DNA from: an uncultured Clostridium sp.
Lineage (GTDB): Bacteria; Bacillota; Clostridia; Lachnospirales; Lachnospiraceae
Assembly (NCBI GenBank): GCA_900551225.1
Contig: URUZ01000427.1
Span: 1-5,028, forward strand
Length of the DNA stretch: 5,028 bases
Direction of reading: 5' to 3'
Shown here: piece by piece, positions 1 through 4,401 of the stretch
Layout of the letters: each line of letters begins with the position of its first letter
How positions within the stretch are numbered: the stretch's first letter is position 1
The notes under the pieces: model-generated
What the model saw: only the letters and a program-made list of their open reading frames with translations
The model's database searches: none
Told to the model about the DNA's origin: nothing
Position numbers and translations under genes: made by a program

Positions 1-81
1 TTCTTAAGTATGGTTACAAATAATCCAATACTTGTTGATCTACTTGATCAAGCTAAAATTAAAAAAAAAGGATATACTTAA
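1..81 (+). CDS. C-terminal end of an unrecognised protein (5' truncated by window edge)
   Basis: Frame 1 is open from the first base to a TAA at 79-81. It encodes 26 residues ending in NNPILVDLLDQAKIKKKGYT. The peptide has a plausible protein tail: an amphipathic leucine-rich helix followed by a lysine cluster just before the stop. Codon use is AT-rich, unlike the operon at 2168-4336. No start codon or domain is visible because the gene enters from the left, so no function can be assigned. No convincing terminator hairpin follows directly. The 3' flank from about base 92 resembles the sequence beside the terminator at 1976-2024. I am moderately sure it is a real gene end rather than a chance open frame, since only 26 codons are visible. 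Confidence 0.45.
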   Translation, partial: FLSMVTNNPILVDLLDQAKIKKKGYT

Positions 82-91
82 GCCGCGAGCT

Positions 92-133
92 CTAAAAACA
101 AGCTTTATGGAATTTGACATTAAACCCATACTC
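92..133 (+). repeat. Imperfect direct repeat, copy A
   Basis: These 42 bases align with 1943-1982, with one 3-base gap, one 1-base gap and only a few mismatches. Shared blocks are CTAAAAA, GCTTTA, GGAATT, ACATTAAAC and ATACTC, in the same order and spacing. Copy A starts 11 bases after the stop of the left-edge gene. The match stops abruptly at about 134, and the terminator hairpin beside copy B is absent here. Both copies are AT-rich, which raises the chance of coincidence, but the collinear blocks make common origin more likely. Confidence 0.45.
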
Positions 134-614
134 CTGTCGGACAATGCATATGTCTTGGATTTCACATCCTGCCGGGATGGTTCGCGTCAACATAGAGCCG
201 GAGACGGCCAAAACACATACAGAGAGATCAAGGGCGGCCCGGTGCCCTGACAATCCTTAAGATCGAACTTATGCCTGGTACTATCACTATAAAAATTAGG
301 AATTCGGTGGATCCCCGCCCTCTTCCAGCTCTGTGGCCACAGGTGTGACCGAATCAAAGTAATCATGAAGGAACTGGACGGTATTGCCCTGATCTACAAA
401 CGCCTGGGATACTACCGTTGGGCAAGGAATAATTCCAAGGTACACAACCTCATATGAAAGGCGTTCGACTGGCTGATGTTGGGCATTGATATCGACCAAC
501 CAAAGGCAATCAGGATGTCTTGAACAGCTTTGTTTTCCAGTACGGAAAGTTGTAATCCCAATGCCTGGAAACGATGTATTTTCGGTGCTTTCTAGCCTCG
601 GTAATACTGTAAAA

Positions 615-653
615 CCCCTCTTTTTGTGCTACTTAAGGTATTAAAAACAGGGG
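615..653. repeat. Inverted repeat, 11-bp arms with one mismatch
   Basis: The left arm CCCCTCTTTTT (615-625) pairs with AAAAACAGGGG (643-653), with a single mismatch and a 17-base loop. No T-run follows on the plus strand, so it does not look like an ordinary terminator. It lies inside the decayed region, just before the coding-like fragment at 637-789. It could be a remnant of a mobile-element end or a chance hairpin. Confidence 0.35.
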
Positions 654-789
654 GAAACGGCGGACAGTTCGGGATATCCAGCTGCATAAACTAATAACCG
701 ATCCGGCCGTAGAACTTACCGGAGAAGAATTTTTCTCCCAGGAAGAGCCGGAATCAAAACTACGAAAGAAACGTGCAACCAATACATAA
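637..789 (+). pseudogene. Possible C-terminal fragment of an unidentified protein
   Basis: After a stop at 634-636 this frame stays open for 50 codons to a TAA at 787-789. The encoded tail is rich in charged residues and looks protein-like, for example VRDIQLHKLITDPAVELTG followed by a Glu-rich patch and a final KLRKKRATNT. There is no ATG start near its beginning and no ribosome binding site, and the frame is blocked upstream. If real, it is a stump of a longer gene. I do not recognise the family. A chance open frame cannot be excluded. Confidence 0.25.
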
Positions 790-984
790 CAAGGGGCTGC
801 GAGTCGAGCAGGTATTCCAAGTTGGTCAGTATCATACCATTCCATCTTTTTATGCATGGCGTGCCATAACGTATGCTGGCATCCTCAATTACTTTCAGCA
901 GCATCTAACACTGCAGGCAGGTCAGCCATTCCTTTGAGTGTCCAGGATGATGAGGCCCTTTAGCTTGTCTGCATTTGTACCCAC
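716..984 (-). pseudogene. Possible frameshifted gene remnant
   Basis: Three consecutive minus-strand segments in three different frames read like protein, and each breaks off where the next begins. The first, 984-922 from a GTG, gives VGTNADKLKGLIILDTQRNG. The second, 929-885 from an ATG, gives MADLPAVLDAAESN. The third, from 904, includes VIEDASIRYGTPCIKRWNGM and then NLEYLLDSQPLV, losing its protein-like character near 780. Read through two frameshifts they would form one polypeptide of about 75 residues. No ribosome binding site or known motif was found. Its lower end overlaps the plus-strand fragment at 637-789, so at most one strand can be ancestral in the overlap. Family unknown and low certainty. 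Confidence 0.22.
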
Positions 985-1010
985 ATGTTAACTGGTTTTA
1001 CCGTTAACAT
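985..1010. promoter_or_regulatory. Inverted repeat / putative operator or leader hairpin upstream of the VanZ-like gene
   Basis: ATGTTAAC (985-992) is mirrored by GTTAACAT (1003-1010). The inner GGT (994-996) and ACC (1000-1002) also pair, leaving a TTT loop and a single bulged T at 993, so the stem is 11 bp. It ends 12 bases before the ribosome binding site of the downstream gene. As DNA it is a 26-base dyad suited to a dimeric repressor; as RNA it is a compact hairpin. No T-run follows, so it is not a terminator. No convincing -35/-10 pair was found around it. Confidence 0.5.
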
Positions 1011-1037
1011 ATCTTGATCTTTAAAGGAAGAAAACCA

Positions 1038-1589
1038 ATGCAATCTTATATATCAAATCTGTTTCAATGCATTCTAAAAGATATAGGAGAGGTATTTATA
1101 TATCTGCCCTATGGCATAGCGCTGCTCCTGCTCATGGTAGTGTTTTTTGAAATACTGTACCGACAAGCTGTTAAACATGGAAAAACATTCACGGTAAAAA
1201 TCTGGCCAATGGCGGCACTGACAGGGTATAGTATGATCATATTAATGATTACATTTTTTTCCAGAGATTCTGGTGCACGTGATGGTATGGATTTGATCCC
1301 TTTTGCTACGATAGGTAACGGAGTACAGGGGGATGCATATGTGGTAGAAAATATCCTCCTCTTTATTCCGCTTGGTATATTGCTGCCGATTGCATTTGGG
1401 CAAATGCGGCGGCTACTGCCATGTGTAAGTGTAGGATTTTTGATCGGGATGGTCATCGAGATCAGCCAGTTGCAGACAAAGCGCGGATATGTCCAGACAG
1501 ATGACGTGATAATGAATACATTGGGAACTGCGATTGGATATGGGATTATGGCCTGGATACTGAAGATCAGGACCCGTGCACAAATGTGA
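1038..1589 (+). CDS. VanZ-like family membrane protein
   Basis: The product is a 183-residue hydrophobic protein with about five membrane segments, near residues 21-41, 54-74, 101-121, 127-144 and 158-176. VanZ-family signatures are clear: DLIPF at 85-89, NILLFIPLGILLP at 105-117, then E141-x-x-Q144 and QTDDVIMNTLG at 153-163, followed by GY. The start chosen is the ATG at 1038, because GGAAG at 1026-1030 sits 7 bases upstream. A TTG at 1014 would add eight residues but lacks such a site. VanZ itself gives low-level teicoplanin resistance, but most VanZ-like proteins are not in van clusters and their role is unknown. No vanHAX or vanY neighbours are visible here, so a resistance call is not justified. 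The gene stands alone, behind a strong inverted repeat, and has no clear terminator after it. Codon use is more AT-rich than in the operon downstream. Confidence 0.9.
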   Translation: MQSYISNLFQCILKDIGEVFIYLPYGIALLLLMVVFFEILYRQAVKHGKTFTVKIWPMAALTGYSMIILMITFFSRDSGARDGMDLIPFATIGNGVQGDAYVVENILLFIPLGILLPIAFGQMRRLLPCVSVGFLIGMVIEISQLQTKRGYVQTDDVIMNTLGTAIGYGIMAWILKIRTRAQM

Positions 1590-1683
1590 GCAGTAAAAAT
1601 ATTCTCATCAAACAGACACAGATACTGTATCAAAAAAAGCTCACACCAATATTTGAGATCTAAGCTGCAGTCTGTACTTTATA

Positions 1684-1800
1684 ATGGCGGTCGCGCCATT
1701 TGGTTCCTGTGTAGAATTACTTAGGGTGGATTGTGAAGCTGAAAGCAAAACGGAAATTGAGATGTCGGAGAAGCTAAATAACGTAGATAAATTAGGTTGA
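1684..1800 (+). CDS. Doubtful small ORF, 38 codons
   Basis: An ATG at 1684 opens a frame to the TGA at 1798-1800. The peptide begins MAVAPFGSCVELLRVDCEAE and ends in a charged, helix-prone tail (EMSEKLNNVDKLG). Its composition is protein-like and it has two cysteines 8 residues apart, but no GGAG-type ribosome binding site precedes the ATG. The frame could equally be the tail of a lost gene. No family is recognised. It does not overlap any other gene candidate. Confidence 0.2.
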   Translation: MAVAPFGSCVELLRVDCEAESKTEIEMSEKLNNVDKLG

Positions 1801-1874
1801 GCCGGCAAGGCCAACTTCCTGTCAACCCCGCCGACTTAGTATGTAAATCTTTTAATATCCAAAAGCTCTGACTG

Positions 1875-1908
1875 CTTTTTCTTTACTATATTCAGTATAA
1901 GAAAAAAG
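1875..1908. repeat. AT-rich imperfect hairpin
   Basis: The arm 1875-1887 (CTTTTTCTTTACT) is nearly complementary to 1894-1908 (AGTATAAGAAAAAAG), with two extra bases in the right arm and a short loop. Just upstream, AAAAGC (1861-1866) can instead pair with GCTTTT (1874-1879) and would then be followed by TCTTT, resembling a weak terminator. The two hairpins share the segment at 1875-1879 and so are mutually exclusive. Function unknown; low complexity may explain it. Confidence 0.35.
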
Positions 1909-1942
1909 TATGAATAAAGTTTGCCCCCGCCCTAAAAACTTT

Positions 1943-1982
1943 CTAAAAAGCTTTAAGGAATTATAACATTAAACGAATACTC
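1943..1982 (+). repeat. Imperfect direct repeat, copy B
   Basis: This partner of 92-133 runs directly into the terminator stem that begins at 1976. A shorter CTAAAAAC block also occurs at 1932-1939, so the alignment can be started at either place. Copy B keeps the terminator that copy A lacks, suggesting B is the original 3' flank and A a displaced or rearranged copy. Confidence 0.45.
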
Positions 1983-2024
1983 TGCGAAAACCTGCCGTAT
2001 CAGGGATTTTGCAGAGTATTTTTT
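1976..2024 (+). terminator. Rho-independent terminator upstream of the PadR operon
   Basis: AATACTCTGC (1976-1985) pairs perfectly with GCAGAGTATT (2011-2020). The stem continues with AAAA/TTTT and CCTG/CAGG, small bulges and a CCGTAT loop, and is followed by a T-run through 2024. It would stop plus-strand transcription before the padR-type promoter. No convincing gene lies directly upstream, so it may have belonged to a gene now separated from it. Confidence 0.8.
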
Positions 2025-2067
2025 CAGTATATATTCCATAATAAGAATAAAAAAGTATATTCTCCTA

Positions 2068-2096
2068 TTGACATACAATATTATATGGTATATAGT
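2068..2096 (+). promoter_or_regulatory. Promoter of the PadR-HAAS-DUF4097-PspC operon
   Basis: A perfect -35 box TTGACA (2068-2073) is separated by exactly 17 bases from TATAGT (2091-2096), which matches the -10 consensus at five of six positions. This is a sigma-A-type promoter with expected start near 2103. It leaves an AT-rich leader of about 65 bases before the first gene. Such a strong core promoter beside a regulator gene fits repression as the main control. Confidence 0.85.
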
Positions 2097-2125
2097 ATAG
2101 CTATATTATACAATATATAATATAG
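2091..2125. promoter_or_regulatory. Nested dyads, putative PadR operator
   Basis: Two overlapping inverted repeats cover the -10 and the start site. The first, 2091-2110, is a 20-base palindrome centred on TATAGCTATA with one mismatched pair. The second pairs CTATATTATA (2101-2110) exactly with TATAATATAG (2116-2125) around a 5-base spacer. A third short palindrome, ATAATATTAT, lies at 2134-2143. PadR proteins bind AT-rich dyads as dimers, commonly at their own promoter, and binding here would block RNA polymerase. The assignment rests on position and symmetry; AT-rich DNA makes palindromes easier by chance. Confidence 0.55.
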
Positions 2126-2167
2126 TCCGAACGATAATATTATAAAAATAAGAACAGGAGAGATCGC

Positions 2168-2488
2168 ATGGTATTTAATACAGGGTCTGCTTTGCTGGAC
2201 GCCATCGTGCTGGCGGCGGTTTCCAAGGAGCAGGAAGGAACCTACGGATACAAGATCACCCAGGATGTGAGAAAAGCAATTGATATATCGGAGTCCACCT
2301 TATATCCTGTGCTGAGGCGGCTCCAGAAGGAAGCTTGCCTGGAAGTGTATGATATGGCCATTGACGGCAGGAACCGGCGGTATTATAAGATCACGGAGAA
2401 TGGCCGGGGTCAGTTGAACCTTTACCGGGGAGAGTGGAACAGTTATTCACGAAAGATATCCCAGATATTTGAGGAGGCGAACGTATGA
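2168..2488 (+). CDS. PadR family transcriptional regulator
   Basis: The product is a 106-residue winged-helix protein with no separate effector domain, typical of small (subfamily s2-like) PadR regulators. The N-terminal helix contains LLDAIVLAAV (9-18), followed by the GTYGYKITQDV segment (24-34), the recognition-helix region SESTLYPVLRRLQKE (41-55), and a wing with DGRNRRYYKITENGR (66-80). The start ATG has AGGAGAG at 2156-2162. It is the first gene of the operon, and its stop overlaps the next start as ATGA, with that gene's GAGGAGG site inside its own 3' end. It likely represses the promoter at 2068-2096 through the dyads at 2091-2125 and responds to a signal at the membrane. PadR regulators paired with HAAS (DUF1700) proteins are a recurring Firmicutes arrangement. 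The ligand or signal is unknown. Confidence 0.95.
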   Translation: MVFNTGSALLDAIVLAAVSKEQEGTYGYKITQDVRKAIDISESTLYPVLRRLQKEACLEVYDMAIDGRNRRYYKITENGRGQLNLYRGEWNSYSRKISQIFEEANV

Positions 2489-3219
2489 CCAGGGAAGAGT
2501 TTATGAGGGAGCTGGAGTATCTTCTGCAGGACATCCAGGACGATGAGAAGGAAGATGCAATCCAATATTATAGAGACTATTTTGACGAGGCGGGGCCTGA
2601 GAATGAGGAGTCCGTTGTCCGGGAGTTTGGAAGCCCGGAGCGGGTGGCTGCGATCATCCGTTCGGATCTTCAAGGGAACCTGGAGGACGGCGGGGAATTT
2701 ACGGAGAGCGGATACCAGGACGGGCGTTTTAAGGACCCGGGTTATCAGGTGGCCCACCACTATGATCTGCCGGAACCCATTCCCCAGACCGGCAGCGGGA
2801 AGCACGGCTCTGGAGGGGACCAGACCCAGCCTAAGACCAACCGTACGCTGAAACTGGTGCTCATTGTGGTGCTGGTGCTGGTGGCGGCACCTGTGCTGTG
2901 GGGGATCGGAGAGAGCATGATTGCCGCCTGCGGCGCGCTGCTGGGCTTGATGATTATGCTGCTGCTTATGGCGGGGATATTGACGCTGGTATTTATTATA
3001 TTGGGCGTGGTGCTGGTGCCGGCTGGGGTGGTATATATGTTTACGGGCTTCTGGGATGGACTGCTGTTCTTTGGAAGCGGTGTGACGCTGCTGGGGTTGG
3101 GCATTCTGGGAATTGCGCTGTCCCTGCTGTTTTATGGAAGGTTTCTGCCGTTTCTGTTCAGGATTGTTGCAGATGGGATCAATAAACTGCTGCACAGATG
3201 GAGAGGAGATAATCGATGA
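2485..3219 (+). CDS. HAAS (DUF1700) domain membrane protein
   Basis: The product has 244 residues. Residues 1-65 form the alpha-helical HAAS/DUF1700 domain, with the characteristic opening MTREEFMRELEYLLQDI, the EDAIQYYRDYFDEAG helix and the REFGSPERVAAII segment. Residues 66-118 are a polar, Gly/Pro/Asp-rich linker. From about 121 to 217 the protein is very hydrophobic with three or four membrane helices (about 121-140, 145-165, 167-187, 192-217). The end is basic (KLLHRWRGDNR), suggesting a cytoplasmic C-terminus. HAAS domains are regularly linked to PadR-type winged-helix proteins and are proposed to pass signals between membrane and regulator. The start overlaps the PadR stop by ATGA and has GAGGAGG at 2471-2477, so translation is probably coupled. 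Direct contact with the PadR protein is inference. Confidence 0.92.
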   Translation: MTREEFMRELEYLLQDIQDDEKEDAIQYYRDYFDEAGPENEESVVREFGSPERVAAIIRSDLQGNLEDGGEFTESGYQDGRFKDPGYQVAHHYDLPEPIPQTGSGKHGSGGDQTQPKTNRTLKLVLIVVLVLVAAPVLWGIGESMIAACGALLGLMIMLLLMAGILTLVFIILGVVLVPAGVVYMFTGFWDGLLFFGSGVTLLGLGILGIALSLLFYGRFLPFLFRIVADGINKLLHRWRGDNR

Positions 3220-4130
3220 AGAAGTTTATAAAAGTATGCGCTATTGCAGGTCTGATTCTGACGCTGTCCGGGCTGGGGATCTCGTCTCTGGCCGCGGTGG
3301 CCGGAGCCGCTGTGGGGGATGTGGGAAACAGTGTTTTTTCCCGGCTGCGGGACGCAGCGGACTGGCGTGAGAACCGCCGGGTCAACAGATGGAACGACAA
3401 GTGGGACGACAAATGGGATGATAAGTGGGATGATGTATGGGATAATGGCTATTGGGGCAGTGACAACCTGGATCAGGATCTTGCCATGCAGACTGACCAG
3501 GCCCAGGATCAGAACAGTCCCGGCACGGAGGAGCAGGATGCTGCGGCCAGGGACAATGGCTACCAGGTATTTTCCGATATCAGGAGCCTGGACGTGGAGA
3601 TGGACAGAGGCAGCATCCGTTTGATCCGTGGCAGACAGACAGCCAACATATATGTGAAGATCGAAGATCCCACCGGGCTTTCCGAGTGCTATCCCGAGGA
3701 GGGGAAGCTGAAGATCAAGTGGGAGAGCAAGCGGAAATTTAAGGATGACATCAAGGTACAGATTGTGGTTCCACAGGATTATGTGTTTGAGAAGATTGAG
3801 CTGAACATGGGCGCAGCCTACTGTGTTGCAGAGGATATTACCACAGGCAAGCTGGAGATGGAAGCCGGAGTGGGCAGCATCCAGTACACCGGGCAGGTAA
3901 ATGGAGATGTGGAAGTGGAAGCTGGGGTTGGCGATGTCAGCCTGAGCCTGGTGGGCAAGGAAACCGATTACAATTATAAGATCGAGTGCGGCGTGGGAAG
4001 TATCCGCGTGGGCAGCAGCAGCTACAGCAGCCTTGGTGTGGAGCGCAGAGTCAACAATCAGGCCGGCCGCTCCATGGACCTGGAGTGCGGTGTGGGAAGT
4101 ATTGAAATCAATTTTAACGAGGCATTATAG
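3216..4130 (+). CDS. Exported DUF4097/toastrack-type repeat protein with WDDK-repeat linker
   Basis: The product has 304 residues. An N-terminal basic start and hydrophobic segment (about 7-33) form a signal peptide or membrane anchor; there is no lipobox cysteine. Residues 59-77 are a tandem Trp-x-Asp-Lys repeat, followed by an acidic, Gln-rich linker to about 113. The C-terminal 190 residues form a beta-rich domain of the DUF4097 (adhesin-like, toastrack) kind, with four GVG(S/D) turns at about 218-221, 237-240, 259-262 and 292-295, each beginning a short strand. Such domains accompany PspC, LiaF/LiaX and HAAS proteins in envelope-stress loci. It overlaps the HAAS stop as ATGA, with AGAGGAG at 3202-3208. 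It most likely sits outside the membrane, either anchored by the N-terminal helix or secreted. A ligand is not predictable from sequence. Confidence 0.85.
   Translation: MKKFIKVCAIAGLILTLSGLGISSLAAVAGAAVGDVGNSVFSRLRDAADWRENRRVNRWNDKWDDKWDDKWDDVWDNGYWGSDNLDQDLAMQTDQAQDQNSPGTEEQDAAARDNGYQVFSDIRSLDVEMDRGSIRLIRGRQTANIYVKIEDPTGLSECYPEEGKLKIKWESKRKFKDDIKVQIVVPQDYVFEKIELNMGAAYCVAEDITTGKLEMEAGVGSIQYTGQVNGDVEVEAGVGDVSLSLVGKETDYNYKIECGVGSIRVGSSSYSSLGVERRVNNQAGRSMDLECGVGSIEINFNEAL
3390..3446 (+). repeat. In-frame 12-base tandem repeat encoding Trp-Asp-Asp-Lys
   Basis: Four 12-base units start at 3390, 3402, 3414 and 3426, encoding WNDK, WDDK, WDDK and WDDV. A partial fifth unit (WDN) follows. The units differ mostly at third codon positions (GAC/GAT, AAG/AAA), so the repeat is conserved as protein rather than freshly duplicated DNA. 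Confidence 0.9.
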
Positions 4131-4147
4131 TACGAGAGGAGTAAATT

Positions 4148-4336
4148 ATGGAGACTAAGAAGCTTTACCGTTCCAATAGAAATAAAATGATCTGCGGGGT
4201 CTGCGGCGGCATAGCCGAATATTTTAACATTGATCCATCCATTGTGCGTCTGATCGCAGCCATCCTGGCATTTTCAGGCAAGGGGATTCTGATCTATTTC
4301 CTGGCGGCTATCATCATTCCCATGTATCAGAACTAA
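4148..4336 (+). CDS. PspC domain protein, small
   Basis: The product has 62 residues and consists of essentially one PspC domain. A basic N-terminus (KKLYRSNRNK) is followed by the family signature ICGVCGGIAEYFNIDPSIVRLI at residues 15-36, given here as its key features: the GVCGG turn, EYF and DPS-xVR. A hydrophobic helix covers about 37-58. PspC proteins are membrane components of phage-shock-type envelope stress responses; in Gram-positive bacteria small stand-alone PspC proteins occur beside toastrack proteins. It lies 17 bases after the DUF4097 stop, with GAGAGGAG at 4134-4141 as ribosome binding site, and is the last gene before a strong terminator. Length and motif are intact. PspA and PspB are not in this window. 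Co-transcription with the three upstream genes is very likely. Confidence 0.95.
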   Translation: METKKLYRSNRNKMICGVCGGIAEYFNIDPSIVRLIAAILAFSGKGILIYFLAAIIIPMYQN

Positions 4337-4340
4337 TTAC

Positions 4341-4389
4341 AAAATGCCCGGACCCAGCAGTGAATATGCTGTAGGTCCGGGCATTTTTT
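4341..4389 (+). terminator. Strong rho-independent terminator, probably bidirectional
   Basis: AAAATGCCCGGACC (4341-4354) pairs perfectly with GGTCCGGGCATTTT (4374-4387). An inner CAGCA/TGCTG can add to the stem, and six Ts end at 4389. On the minus strand the same stem is followed by TTTTG, so it can also end the converging Sir2-family gene, whose stop is 13 bases away. Confidence 0.95.
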
Positions 4390-4401
4390 GCACTTAGTCG
4401 T

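Larger units (their letters stand above)
82..1037. other. Gene-poor patchwork region, probably decayed DNA
   Basis: No frame on either strand carries a convincing intact gene across this stretch of about 950 bases. Open frames are at most about 70 codons, lack good ribosome binding sites, and overlap on opposite strands. Several short segments nevertheless read like protein and break off at stops or frame changes: minus strand at about 296-499 (including the peptide LSYEVVYLGIIPCPTVVSQ), plus strand 637-789, and minus strand 716-984. This pattern fits remnants of several genes or of a mobile element, but no family was recognised. The stretch also contains two inverted repeats, at 615-653 and 985-1010. 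Confidence 0.5.
1590..2067. other. Long intergenic stretch between the VanZ-like gene and the PadR operon promoter
   Basis: About 480 bases without a confident gene. In order, it holds a small perfect palindrome GATACTGTATC followed by seven A residues (about 1620-1637), a 38-codon open frame at 1684-1800, an AT-rich hairpin at 1875-1908, a repeat copy at 1943-1982 and a rho-independent terminator at 1976-2024. A loose dyad between the end of the VanZ-like gene (TGTGAGC) and GCTCACA near 1640-1646 has a loop of about 50 bases and no T-run, so I do not call it a terminator. Confidence 0.5.

Noticed and set aside
32..250. 72-codon plus-strand open frame
   Set aside because: It starts at a TTG inside the left-edge gene, has no ribosome binding site, and its translation changes character midway; another frame (144-260) is equally open. 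Not supported as a gene.
296..499. 67-codon minus-strand open frame
   Set aside because: It reads fairly protein-like but has no ribosome binding site or recognised motif, and the opposite strand is also partly open. Kept only as part of the decayed-region description.
1038..1589. Glycopeptide resistance (vanZ) call
   Set aside because: Only the family is supported. No other van genes are visible, and VanZ-like proteins are widespread outside resistance clusters.
1109..1633. 174-codon minus-strand open frame opposite the VanZ-like gene
   Set aside because: It is a shadow: the plus strand shows clear VanZ motifs and a ribosome binding site, and this frame has neither.
1584..1646. Terminator for the VanZ-like gene from TGTGAGC/GCTCACA
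   Set aside because: Only seven pairs with a loop of about 50 bases and no T-run after it.
2443..3195. 250-codon minus-strand open frame
   Set aside because: The composition is His/Gln-rich and low complexity, a typical antisense shadow of the HAAS gene. The plus strand has the domain, the overlap and the ribosome binding site.
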